A DNA stretch of 16,554 bases, taken from NCBI GenBank assembly GCA_030671985.1, contig DAOVHI010000012.1, positions 1 to 16,554 on the forward strand. Direction: 5' to 3'. Below the pieces are notes generated by a model. That model was not told the origin of the DNA and did not search any database. It saw only the letters and a program-made list of their open reading frames with translations. The position numbers and the translations under genes are program-made. This stretch comes from JAHJDO01 sp030671985 [NCBI: bacterium]. GTDB lineage: Bacteria > JAHJDO01. Positions 1-6,991 of the stretch are shown piece after piece (the stretch's first letter is position 1; each line of letters begins with the position of its first letter).

Positions 1-798
1 AGGAGGCGGCCAGCAAAATGGGCCGCCACGTCTCTGGTCGTCCGGCAGCACCCCGTCAATGGAATGCCCATTCTTAACAGCTCCTTTTGGGTTAATGCCT
101 ACAGGCTTAAAAGGACTGGCCTGCCAGGAATGATCCTTGTACTTAAAACCTGCATATGCATTCCTGTTTCCGAGCCAGCCTTTGAATATTTTTGCGCAGC
201 GTTTCACTTCTTCCAAGTCTTCCAAGTCTTCCAGATAGACCGCCACAGCTAACCGACTCGCTCCAGCCAGCGTTCCCCAGTTATTGGGTCGTTGTTCGTG
301 AGTGGAACGCAAGGTCTTTCCGCTTTTAAAACGATAGGAAAGGCAGTCCCGAAGCCAGCTCTTAAAACGCAGCTTTTCCTCTTCGGGCAGACCGACCAAG
401 TCAGCCGCAATGACATAAGCCATAAGCTGTTTTCCCAACACCAGGACCGTACCGCCACGTTCAGTACCCATTATCATCATGCAGGCTGAGACAACATCTT
501 TCCGATACCGCTCTTCTCCTGTTTTGGCATAAACCAATGCCTTAGCCATGATTTGTACATTCGCTCTGCTGTACTGCTTGTCTAACTCCGGAAAAGAAAT
601 TGGTTCGGAGGCTGCTATTTTGAGCCTATTCCATGCAGTTCCTGAAGCAGGACATTCGGCCAGTCTTTCAGAACTTACCCATATACCCATGGACAAATGT
701 ACACGACGAGAGATTTGTTCGGCATTCCCATTACTATACGACACAAAAACCACACCACATAAAAGGACGACGCCTATGACCGCTCTATGTCCTCTCAT
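1..798 (-). CDS. Secreted alginate-lyase-like polysaccharide-degrading protein, N-terminal part (runs off window)
   Basis: An open frame of 266 codons runs from ATG at 798 to the window edge without a stop, so the C-terminal part is missing. Residues 4-20 form a hydrophobic stretch after a short basic start (MRGHR), a likely Sec signal or anchor, implying export to the periplasm or outside. The mature part has W-rich, helix-rich sequence including SGTAWNRLKIAA, a KQLMAYVIAADL helix, RPNNWGTLAGASRLA around residue 174, and PDDQRRGG near the end. This resembles alpha/alpha-toroid polysaccharide lyases of the alginate-lyase type; the NNW-G motif sits where those enzymes have an Asn/His-rich active-site motif. 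An AGGA sequence lies about 9 nt before the ATG. It follows the Wzz gene by 68 bp on the same strand and is probably the last-visible gene of the EPS operon, perhaps trimming or recycling the exported polymer. The family call rests on motif memory; the substrate is unknown. Confidence 0.55.
   Translation of the reverse strand, partial: MRGHRAVIGVVLLCGVVFVSYSNGNAEQISRRVHLSMGIWVSSERLAECPASGTAWNRLKIAASEPISFPELDKQYSRANVQIMAKALVYAKTGEERYRKDVVSACMMIMGTERGGTVLVLGKQLMAYVIAADLVGLPEEEKLRFKSWLRDCLSYRFKSGKTLRSTHEQRPNNWGTLAGASRLAVAVYLEDLEDLEEVKRCAKIFKGWLGNRNAYAGFKYKDHSWQASPFKPVGINPKGAVKNGHSIDGVLPDDQRRGGPFCWPPP
211..233. repeat. 9-bp tandem microrepeat inside the lyase-like gene
   Basis: The unit TTCCAAGTC occurs twice in tandem (211-219, 220-228) and a partial third copy follows. 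On the coding strand it gives the acidic run LEDLEDLEE, in frame, so it lengthens the protein by three residues per copy without breaking it. This is the kind of repeat that expands by replication slippage. Confidence 0.6.
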
Positions 799-866
799 AT
801 ACTTAGCATCCTGACTGTGTTTTGATTCTTTGCCCGCAGAAGAAAGACTAATGACAAACTACGCCG

Positions 867-2453
867 TTACCACTTAGGAATTGAGTAGATATATGGCAAA
901 TCCGTATAGTTATATACGTCTTCCGGCCGCTTGAGAGTATGATCGAAAAATTCCAGCAAAAACCCGATAGTGACCCCGACAATCAAACCAAGCAAAAGAC
1001 CAAGCGGAATAACTTTCTTCTTGTCTGGAAAGACAGGCGCAGTAAGAACCTTGGGCTTACTCAAAATACCCACATTAAACAAGGTATCAACCTTGGTATT
1101 GGTAGCAATGTTGATCTCCTCTAAGCGCTTAGCAAAGGTTTTATATGACCCCGCCAAAAGATCAATCTCCCGGCTAATCCTATTACTTTTTATCATGTTT
1201 TTATATAGCTCCACATTGCGTTCTTCCAGATTACGTAATCTGCCTTCCATGACGACGATGTTCTTTTCAACCCCCTGTAGTTGTGCTTTTTGAGCATTGA
1301 TATAACGTTGAACTTCCGCCTTCAATGATCTATAGATATTTTGTATCTCCTTCTCTATACGCTGAACCTTCGGGCTTTCCAGAGTATAGGTCCTTAGAAG
1401 ACCTTGTTTTTGTAGTACCAAGCTATGAAGCCTTTTTCCGAAATCTCCTATTTCAATATCATCCACCGATGTAAAAAAATTAATATCTTGTGAATGCTGC
1501 GTCTCTTGAGCATCAATATGATGTTGAACTTCTGTATTTAAGGATTTGTAGATATCCTGAATCACCTTTTCTGTGTGCCGAACCTCTGGACTTTCCAAGG
1601 GGTAAATTTTTAGAAGATCGTGTCTTTGCAATATTAGAGTATAAAGCTTTTTCTCAAAATCTCCCATTTCAATATCGCCCACCGAAACGAAAAAATCAAT
1701 GTCTCGCGAATTTAGAGAATCCTGAATATGCTGAATATACGCCTTATTTTCAGTACGTTTATTTTTTAAATCGGTAATTTCTTTTTCCAAATTTTCCTGA
1801 ATCAGCAAGTTGGACTGTATCTGTCGTCTTGGATCTGAAATGTTGTCCTTCTCTGCCAATTGAACTAATTTATCCTCCTGCCTTTTGAGTTCCTCATTAA
1901 ATCTACGAACTTGTTCATAAAAGAAAGATTTTGCTTCTTTTGGATTATACAATTCCGACCTATAACTAAGATATTCTTGAAGATAAGCCTGTAGGATTTG
2001 TTCTGCCCTCTCAGGATTTCGCCATGTAAAACTAACCTTGATGACGCTCGACTTTGGAGCAAGCTCAATAGAGAGATTTTCCTTCATCTGATCGATTAGC
2101 TGGCGAACTGCTTTCTCTGAAGAATACTCGTTTTTAAAAAATTTGTTTTCCTTTTTTAATTGCCTGACAGTTCTCTCAGCCACAGAATAAGAGGTCAGTA
2201 TCTGCATCTCGGAAAACAAATCATCCTCGCTTATCCGGATCATTTTCGCCCGAAGGTCATCCACGCTCTCCTGACTCTTAAGTGGACGGCTGCTTTTGAC
2301 CAATATCGAACCAGTGGAAACGAATATGGGAGGCCAGAAAAAGACAATCAAGCCGGCGGCAATAACGAATATTACCATGGTACAGAAGATTATATTTTTT
2401 CTAATAAATAGCGTGGTAATAAATTCACGGACATAATCTTGAGTTTTAATCAT
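867..2453 (-). CDS. Wzz/GumC-type polysaccharide chain-length determinant
   Basis: A 528-residue inner-membrane protein of the polysaccharide co-polymerase family, which sets chain length and links the polymerase to the Wza exporter. Topology is typical: a first membrane segment at about residues 20-40, a long periplasmic region rich in Lys/Glu/Gln heptads (coiled coil), and a second membrane segment at about 481-500 (LGLLLGLIVGVTIGF), followed by a short cytoplasmic tail with no kinase domain. An N-terminal Wzz beta-alpha motif (FVSTGSILVKS) follows the first segment. Residues 251-322 and 323-394 are a tandem duplication of 72 residues (see repeat entry), which makes the coiled coil longer. 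Its start lies 16 bp after the stop of the Wza-type gene, with GAGG upstream. The separate kinase (3597-4586) would be its cytoplasmic partner, as in systems where the two halves are split. Confidence 0.85.
   Translation of the reverse strand: MIKTQDYVREFITTLFIRKNIIFCTMVIFVIAAGLIVFFWPPIFVSTGSILVKSSRPLKSQESVDDLRAKMIRISEDDLFSEMQILTSYSVAERTVRQLKKENKFFKNEYSSEKAVRQLIDQMKENLSIELAPKSSVIKVSFTWRNPERAEQILQAYLQEYLSYRSELYNPKEAKSFFYEQVRRFNEELKRQEDKLVQLAEKDNISDPRRQIQSNLLIQENLEKEITDLKNKRTENKAYIQHIQDSLNSRDIDFFVSVGDIEMGDFEKKLYTLILQRHDLLKIYPLESPEVRHTEKVIQDIYKSLNTEVQHHIDAQETQHSQDINFFTSVDDIEIGDFGKRLHSLVLQKQGLLRTYTLESPKVQRIEKEIQNIYRSLKAEVQRYINAQKAQLQGVEKNIVVMEGRLRNLEERNVELYKNMIKSNRISREIDLLAGSYKTFAKRLEEINIATNTKVDTLFNVGILSKPKVLTAPVFPDKKKVIPLGLLLGLIVGVTIGFLLEFFDHTLKRPEDVYNYTDLPYIYSIPKW
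1272..1703 (-). repeat. Tandem 216-bp (72-codon) duplication within the Wzz gene
   Basis: Copy 1 is 1488-1703 (residues 251-322) and copy 2 is 1272-1487 (residues 323-394). Both start DI(D/N)FF.SV.DIE.GDF and include LESP.V...EK.IQ.IY.SL..EVQ. By hand alignment 40 of 72 residues are identical with no gaps. The exact 216-bp period keeps the frame. Divergence at this level means the duplication is old and both copies have been kept under selection. Confidence 0.9.
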
Positions 2454-2469
2454 AACTCATCCCTCATTA

Positions 2470-3564
2470 TTAATCTTCGTTCGGTCCAATCCAATCCACT
2501 GAATCACCAATCCCGAAACTCCAACCGCGGAATAGGGTTATTTCTGAGATCTGCCGCATAAGCTGCGCCAGACTTGCAATACGCGTCTTAGACACAAAGA
2601 TGATGTCGCCCGGTTTTAAATAGAAAAATGAACTGCAACGTTTAAGCTGAGTAACATCCTTCAGATTGAGGCTCCTGGCTATCCACTTCTCCTTGTGCGC
2701 TCTGAAGACAACCACATTCCGGAGTTCAGCATTTGAAGTGTGACCACCTGCCAGAGTAAGAGCCTGAAAGACAGCAATCGGTTTATCTATTTTGTATGCC
2801 CCGGGACGCGCGATTTCACCAACGAGATAGATAACAGAGCCCGACTGTTCGTGGAGGAATAGGCTCACATCCAAACCAGGTAGATACTCTTTATAGTGTC
2901 CCTGAAGCATTGCTCTTACTTCTTGGATAGTCTTTTTAGCCACTATGTAATCCCCGATCAATGGAAATGTGGCATAGCCGTCAGGACGCACAGTAGTAAG
3001 TTTGCTGAGGCCTCGTGTCGAGGTATGCAAATCTCCTCGTAATTGTTCAATCCGAGCGTTGAAACCCGGCACTGTCACATAGATTTCGGGATCTTGAAGG
3101 ATGGAGCTATAGCGTTTTTTGAGTTCATCTCTTAATTCAGAAGGAGTCTTTTCCAACACATCAACCTTTCCAAGATAAGGAAGAATAATTGTTCCATTGG
3201 GCAGAACTTCCTGGGTTTCATTCAATTTAGGCAAGTCAACGAACTTGACGCTTATTGTGTGGTATAAGGTAATAGGAAATTTATCCACTTTTGTTCTTCT
3301 AATCTGGTACAGGACATCCAGCACATCGCCGGGGGTGATAAGATATTTGGAGAAAAGACCTAAGTCCGAAGGATATGCCCCTTGATCAAAGGAAAAGGTA
3401 GTCGTTCCAAGAGATACTTCGCAGTCTCTTTGAATGGGTCTGGAGACAGAACACCCCTGAATAAACACAAGAAGCAAGACCATGGCTGCACCTAAAGCCA
3501 ATACGCGAGTTATTTGATGCCTCAAAACATCTCGCACTGTCCTAATCTTTACTGCCTTTGCCAT
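2470..3564 (-). CDS. Wza-type outer-membrane polysaccharide export lipoprotein (Poly_export + SLBB)
   Basis: A 364-residue protein predicted to form the outer-membrane channel for the polysaccharide. I chose ATG at 3564 because GGAGG sits 7 nt upstream; a GTG at 3600 would add 12 residues and overlap the kinase stop (GTGA). The N-terminus is basic, then hydrophobic to about residue 37, ending IQGC with Cys38 as the probable lipidation site. Two related Poly_export units follow: YLITPGDVLDV at 74-84 leading to LPNGTIILPYLG at 121-132, and a second VRPDGYATFPLIG at 192-204. An SLBB domain comes next (YLVGEIARPGAYKI, 246-259; ALTLAGGHT, 268-276), then a YLKPGDIIFVS strand at 315-325. The C-terminal tail is amphipathic. 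It lies between the kinase and Wzz genes with spacings of 32 and 16 bp. The role in EPS export is well supported; the exact polymer is unknown. Confidence 0.85.
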   Translation of the reverse strand: MAKAVKIRTVRDVLRHQITRVLALGAAMVLLLVFIQGCSVSRPIQRDCEVSLGTTTFSFDQGAYPSDLGLFSKYLITPGDVLDVLYQIRRTKVDKFPITLYHTISVKFVDLPKLNETQEVLPNGTIILPYLGKVDVLEKTPSELRDELKKRYSSILQDPEIYVTVPGFNARIEQLRGDLHTSTRGLSKLTTVRPDGYATFPLIGDYIVAKKTIQEVRAMLQGHYKEYLPGLDVSLFLHEQSGSVIYLVGEIARPGAYKIDKPIAVFQALTLAGGHTSNAELRNVVVFRAHKEKWIARSLNLKDVTQLKRCSSFFYLKPGDIIFVSKTRIASLAQLMRQISEITLFRGWSFGIGDSVDWIGPNED

Positions 3565-3596
3565 CTCAAATCCTCCATTGTCTATAAAAAGGGTCT

Positions 3597-4586
3597 TCAC
3601 CGTTTGGAAATTAAACGGTAAAAAGCTCTTGACACATAATACTTTCGTTTATTAAGAACAATACCAATATGCTGCGCACCTGACTGTCTAAGTTTTTCCT
3701 GAGCAAGTTGGACTACTTCCCATTTCGTCTTTTCGCATTTCACTACCAACAAAAATCCGTCCACGGCCGATGCGATGTTGCTCACTTCTGAAGAGGCGAG
3801 CAAGGACTTCCCGTCAATGAGTACAAAATCAAAGTTTTTCTTAAACATCTCCAGATTTTTCTTAAATATTTCATCAGATAGCGACATATTCCCATCTCCG
3901 GCAGGCAGAAGATAGAGTTGCTTATAGCCTGTGGGAATGATAGCCTCCTCGGCAGAAACAGTGTTATCCAGAATACCTTGGAGCCCCGGCTCATTGGAAA
4001 CACCAAAAAGCCGGTTAATATAAGGAGCGTCGCTACTGCTATCAATCAGCAACACATTCCGTCTCCCATACACTGAAAGCCCGAAAGCTGCGTTTACTAC
4101 AGCAGTGGTTTTCCCCTCCATGGAAAAGCAACTGGTGCAATAGAAAGTGGTTAAACCTCGATCCATCCCCATGAGATTGCTTTCAATGACTGAGAGTTCC
4201 TTCAAGTTTGAACCTAACTGTTCCTCTGCCCTTTTAGAAAGACACGGAATGTCTGCCTCGACCATTGAATTTCGTTTGGAAATGAGTTTCTTCAAAAGTT
4301 CTCCGACCTGAACCTTGGATTTTTTGACTTGCTTCTTCAGTTCGGATTTCTCCTGATATTCAGACTCTTTTTCTCCCCCTCCGAGAAATTGATCTTTAAA
4401 GGAGCCTTCTTGCTCAGGATGTCTCTGTTGTTCTTCCGAGGAACGGGAAGATAAAAATTTTTCGGCATAGGAACCGGATTGAGAAGCCTCCCCTTTCGTT
4501 TTTTTTGAAGCCCCTGCCTTATTTTTTCGTTCTTTATCTGGAGGGTCCGATTTATCGGGTCCAGGTGCCCATGAATTAACAACCAT
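3597..4586 (-). CDS. CpsD/CapB-like (BY-kinase family) P-loop protein with degraded motifs
   Basis: A 329-residue cytoplasmic P-loop protein of the bacterial tyrosine kinase/ParA-like fold that normally works with Wzz. Residues 1-110 are charged and low-complexity; two similar short elements, GSYAEKFLSS (38-47) and GSFKDQFLGG (61-70), occur there. The P-loop domain follows: Walker A is SCFSMEGKTT (152-161), keeping EGKT with Lys159 but not the usual Pro-Gly before it. Walker A' reads LLIDSSSDAP (179-188), lacking the second Asp and the Arg usual in active BY-kinases. Walker B reads FVLIDGKS (254-261) rather than IDTPP. The C-terminal tail has only Tyr316, Tyr317 and Tyr323, not a long tyrosine cluster. 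It may bind ATP and act as a scaffold, or be a weak kinase. The ATG at 4586 follows AAGAGA. Family membership is firm; kinase activity is doubtful. Confidence 0.8.
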   Translation of the reverse strand: MVVNSWAPGPDKSDPPDKERKNKAGASKKTKGEASQSGSYAEKFLSSRSSEEQQRHPEQEGSFKDQFLGGGEKESEYQEKSELKKQVKKSKVQVGELLKKLISKRNSMVEADIPCLSKRAEEQLGSNLKELSVIESNLMGMDRGLTTFYCTSCFSMEGKTTAVVNAAFGLSVYGRRNVLLIDSSSDAPYINRLFGVSNEPGLQGILDNTVSAEEAIIPTGYKQLYLLPAGDGNMSLSDEIFKKNLEMFKKNFDFVLIDGKSLLASSEVSNIASAVDGFLLVVKCEKTKWEVVQLAQEKLRQSGAQHIGIVLNKRKYYVSRAFYRLISKR

Positions 4587-4650
4587 TTATCTCTTAACTC
4601 CTGTGATTTCGTGTCCGTTGCCCTGATAGTAACACATTTTTCCCTTTATA

Positions 4651-5655
4651 TCAATGGAAGAATAATCGCCACCATGATTGTCCCTGAGCAGTCTCATTAG
4701 AAGAAGGCTCGCCTTGAATGGTGGTAAAATCGGGCAATGCTTTTTCTGTATGAGAAACTATTTCTTTGTCTTCTCGCTTTCTCTCTTTTGCTTTTTGAGG
4801 CACTTCGCCTCTTTCTATGAGAGAAGCTCTGATTTCTTTTTCAAGCCCCAAAGAAGAGACAGCCTCTGTAACAATATCTCGATCAATAGCTTTCCGCTCT
4901 TGCGATACGCCAATAACCAGAGAGGCGTCGCAGATGTTATTAATAAGTCGAGGTGTGCCGCTGCTTTTTTGGTGGATGAGAGCTATTGTCTCGTCTGGAA
5001 AATAAGGGCTTCCCAATGCTCCTGATTCAAGAAGTCTGTAATAGATGTATTCTTTGGTCTCTGCCAGACTAAAAGGTTTGAGATAATATCGTCGACGAAT
5101 TCGTTGATCAAGTGCCTCTAGGCGGGGATTTTTTAAAACTTTTGTGAATGAAAGAAAAGAAGAGTGAGCAAAAAAGAAAAACTGAAAGGGATAAAACCCG
5201 TCACAATTGTAATTGGAGAGCATCCTTATTTTGATGAGAGTAGATATCTGATAATGCTGAGCCTCATCAAGTATAATCGGCAAGTAGCCATGATTGTCTT
5301 TTTGCTGATCCAGATACTGAAAGAGCTGGGTCTGAAGAGAATCTTCATCATTGCTCTGCGGAGTCAATTTCAATTTAAATAGAATCTGTTCCAGCAATTC
5401 TTTGTAACTTGCCACCGGAGTTGATACGTTGAGAACGAACTGACCATTCTTTTTCAACTCCTTTAGAAGACGAAGACAGAGCAAGGTCTTCCCCATTCCA
5501 TATTCACCTAGAATCAAAAGAAACGGTTCTCTTTCTTTAATTCCGGACAACAGATAGCGAAGCGCGCCCTTATGCTTTTCAGATTCAAAGAAGACAGAAG
5601 GTGTTGGTTGACCTGGAAAAGCCTTTGAGTTCATGTGATAAAAGCTCTCGTACAT
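4651..5655 (-). CDS. AAA ATPase of the ExeA/PEP-CTERM-locus secretion-ATPase type
   Basis: A 334-residue AAA+ ATPase. It starts MYESFYHMNSKAFPGQPTPSVFF-like, the usual opening (MY.xFY, PF.P.P..FF) of the ExeA-like ATPases found beside exosortase-type EPS operons. Walker A is GEYGMGKT at 50-57, Walker B is LPIILDEAQ at 125-133, an Arg-rich RIRRRY lies at 185-190, and the GTPRLINNICD sensor-2 motif is at 233-243. The tail from about 280 is charged and ends in WWRLFFH. I chose ATG at 5655 because GGAG lies 9 nt upstream and the family starts at MY; the ATG at 5670 has no ribosome site. It is the first gene of the EPS run, 64 bp before the kinase gene. Its job in export is inferred from context; the family is predicted to power or regulate EPS assembly. 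Confidence 0.85.
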   Translation of the reverse strand: MYESFYHMNSKAFPGQPTPSVFFESEKHKGALRYLLSGIKEREPFLLILGEYGMGKTLLCLRLLKELKKNGQFVLNVSTPVASYKELLEQILFKLKLTPQSNDEDSLQTQLFQYLDQQKDNHGYLPIILDEAQHYQISTLIKIRMLSNYNCDGFYPFQFFFFAHSSFLSFTKVLKNPRLEALDQRIRRRYYLKPFSLAETKEYIYYRLLESGALGSPYFPDETIALIHQKSSGTPRLINNICDASLVIGVSQERKAIDRDIVTEAVSSLGLEKEIRASLIERGEVPQKAKERKREDKEIVSHTEKALPDFTTIQGEPSSNETAQGQSWWRLFFH

Positions 5656-5682
5656 AAGCCACCACTCCACATTGCACGGCTT

Positions 5683-5698
5683 CGCTAAAGGTACACCA
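5683..5698 (-). promoter_or_regulatory. Candidate sigma-54 (-24/-12) promoter for the EPS operon
   Basis: On the minus strand the sequence TGGTGTACCTTTAGCG has GG and GC separated by 10 nt, the invariant spacing of sigma-54 promoters. It agrees with TGGYRYRNNNNTTGCW at all but two specified positions. Transcription would begin about 12 nt beyond the GC, leaving a short leader with the GGAG site and the ATG at 5655. Many exosortase-type EPS loci are controlled by the sigma-54 activator PrsR, which fits, but no such gene is in this window. It overlaps a weaker sigma-70-like candidate (TTGACA 5711-5716, TACCTT 5688-5693, 17-bp spacer). Confidence 0.35.
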
Positions 5699-5712
5699 TG
5701 CTTCGACGCATG
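5697..5712. repeat. Imperfect palindrome overlapping the EPS promoter candidates
   Basis: CATGCTTCGACGCATG is a 16-bp palindrome with one mismatched pair. It lies directly upstream of the -24 element and inside the spacer of the alternative sigma-70-like promoter, a position where a repressor or activator dimer could act. Chance occurrence is possible. Confidence 0.3.
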
Positions 5713-5729
5713 TCAAGACAAATTGCCTT

Positions 5730-6728
5730 CTATGCAATTCTCCAACTCTCAATATCTTTATCGGAAACACGTTCTCCCCGTTCAAGCTTGATCTCTTGAC
5801 ACTGTTTGTTTTTGAGCATATCAATAGACATAGATGCTCCTGCTTTTTTACAATATGTTGAGCATAATAAAGATGCTATTCTAATGTCTTCATTGTTTGC
5901 ATTGCGCCCCAGAAGAACCACTGGACCAGGCACGCTTTGAGGCTCAATGCATATCATCTTATCCCCGGCAAGCTTAAGCAATTTATTGTTTTCCCTTTCA
6001 TTTCTTCCAATTATAACTTTTGCACCCGATGGCAATCGAAAATGGCGGCCGATTTTTAACAATTCAATATCGTTTAATGTAAAATCCGATTTGAATTTCG
6101 TTAGGTCTTTTATGCGCCTTGCGAAATTAGGCTCTGTAAGTAAACATCCGCCGGCTGGTGTTGAGAACTCCCGAATCTCATATCGCTTTGCCAGCATAAA
6201 CTGATGTTTTCTTGACCTGCCCTGAATGTTAAACAAGCCATCTCGATCTATCCATCCTTTTATTTCAGGAACGGTGGGCGTAAGCAGCTTTGCCGACAAA
6301 GGACGAAGGATCAACCCCTTTAAACCTGAATCCCTGTCCGCAATATTCATAGCATCCCTGCGCTGGGACATTGGTCTTTCTCCAAGAACTTCCCCTGTAA
6401 TTAAGAAAGAAGCCCCTATTTCTTTCATGTATTGCCCTGCCTTTATTAGCATATGGACCCTGCAGTCTAAGCATGGATTCATATTCTTGCCATAACCATA
6501 TTTAGGATATTTTATAATATTTAGAAAATCCCGAGACGCCTCGTGAGAATGCAATGTTATGCCTAGTTCGTCAGCGCTTTTTTCTGCATAAGAAGACGTT
6601 GCAGACTTTATTGATTCTGAAAAAACATGAGCAACGGTAAAGCCGTATACATCAATACCCTGCTCCATTACTATCTTTGCGCTCAAAGCGCTGTCAAGCC
6701 CTCCGGATATTAAAGCAACTGCTTTCAT
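5730..6728 (-). CDS. PP-loop ATPase with C-terminal NFACT-R-like domain, putative tRNA thiolation enzyme
   Basis: A 332-residue protein. The N-terminal half is a PP-loop ATPase: SGGLDS at 8-13 binds the ATP pyrophosphate, CLDC at 86-89 could bind metal or carry sulfur, and TGEVLGERPMSQ is at 111-122, as in ThiI/MnmA-type tRNA sulfurtransferases. A conserved PAGGC motif is at 191-195. From about 225 the sequence GRHFRLPSGAKVIIGRNERE matches the NFACT-R type RNA-binding domain, which fits a tRNA substrate. By analogy it activates a uridine by adenylation for thiolation; it lacks the MnmA C-terminal barrel and the ThiI THUMP domain, so which base it modifies is not shown. Proteins of this layout are often annotated loosely as ThiI or 2-thiouridylase. 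The start ATG follows AAAGGGG and a good promoter. It is 74 bp upstream of the EPS ATPase and may be a separate unit. Confidence 0.75.
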   Translation of the reverse strand: MKAVALISGGLDSALSAKIVMEQGIDVYGFTVAHVFSESIKSATSSYAEKSADELGITLHSHEASRDFLNIIKYPKYGYGKNMNPCLDCRVHMLIKAGQYMKEIGASFLITGEVLGERPMSQRRDAMNIADRDSGLKGLILRPLSAKLLTPTVPEIKGWIDRDGLFNIQGRSRKHQFMLAKRYEIREFSTPAGGCLLTEPNFARRIKDLTKFKSDFTLNDIELLKIGRHFRLPSGAKVIIGRNERENNKLLKLAGDKMICIEPQSVPGPVVLLGRNANNEDIRIASLLCSTYCKKAGASMSIDMLKNKQCQEIKLERGERVSDKDIESWRIA

Positions 6729-6762
6729 AAACCCCTTTACCTGTTATTGCTCTGCTTTGCAT

Positions 6763-6792
6763 AATATAACATATAGACCGAATATGCGTCAA
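6763..6792 (-). promoter_or_regulatory. Sigma-70-type promoter for the PP-loop gene
   Basis: Minus-strand TTGACG (6787-6792), an 18-bp spacer, and TATATT (6763-6768) each match the consensus at five of six positions. The start codon is 35 bp downstream of the -10 element. It is back-to-back with the tRNA promoter. Confidence 0.55.
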
Positions 6793-6827
6793 AAACAGGA
6801 CATTTCTACTTTGGCTTGACATTCTAC

Positions 6828-6857
6828 TTGACTGAAGACAATCTAGTGTGTTACATT
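6828..6857 (+). promoter_or_regulatory. Sigma-70-type promoter for tRNA-Glu and downstream genes
   Basis: TTGACT (6828-6833), an 18-bp spacer and TACATT (6852-6857) lie 18 nt before the tRNA. A second TTGACA is at 6816-6821 and TATAAC at 6857-6862, but these do not pair at normal spacing with each other. Confidence 0.4.
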
Positions 6858-6875
6858 ATAACTCGTTTCAAAAAT

Positions 6876-6951
6876 GTCCCCATCGTCTAGTGGCCTAGGA
6901 CTGTAGGTTTTCAATCTACCAACGGGGGTTCGATTCCCCCTGGGGATGCCA
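6876..6951 (+). tRNA. tRNA-Glu (anticodon UUC), CCA encoded
   Basis: A full 76-nt cloverleaf. The acceptor stem GTCCCCA pairs with TGGGGAT, with a G.U at the first pair where most bacterial tRNA-Glu have G-C. The anticodon loop TTTTCAA gives UUC in a GTAGG/TCTAC stem (one G.U). The T arm is GGGGG-TTCGATT-CCCCC. G is the discriminator and CCA is encoded at 6949-6951. It reads Glu codons GAA/GAG, and is the tRNA used by GluRS and by haem synthesis where the C5 route exists. Confidence 0.96.
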
Positions 6952-6991
6952 AGGTCGAGGTCTGGTAATTCAAAATGCGCGAGTATAAAAA

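Noticed and set aside
249-458. A 69-codon minus-strand frame near the left end
   Set aside because: It lies in another frame of the lyase-like gene, whose frame is open for 266 codons with recognisable motifs and a signal segment.
2470-3600. GTG at 3600 as the start of the Wza-type gene
   Set aside because: It overlaps the kinase stop but has no clear ribosome site; ATG 3564 has GGAGG 7 nt upstream and gives a normal lipoprotein signal.
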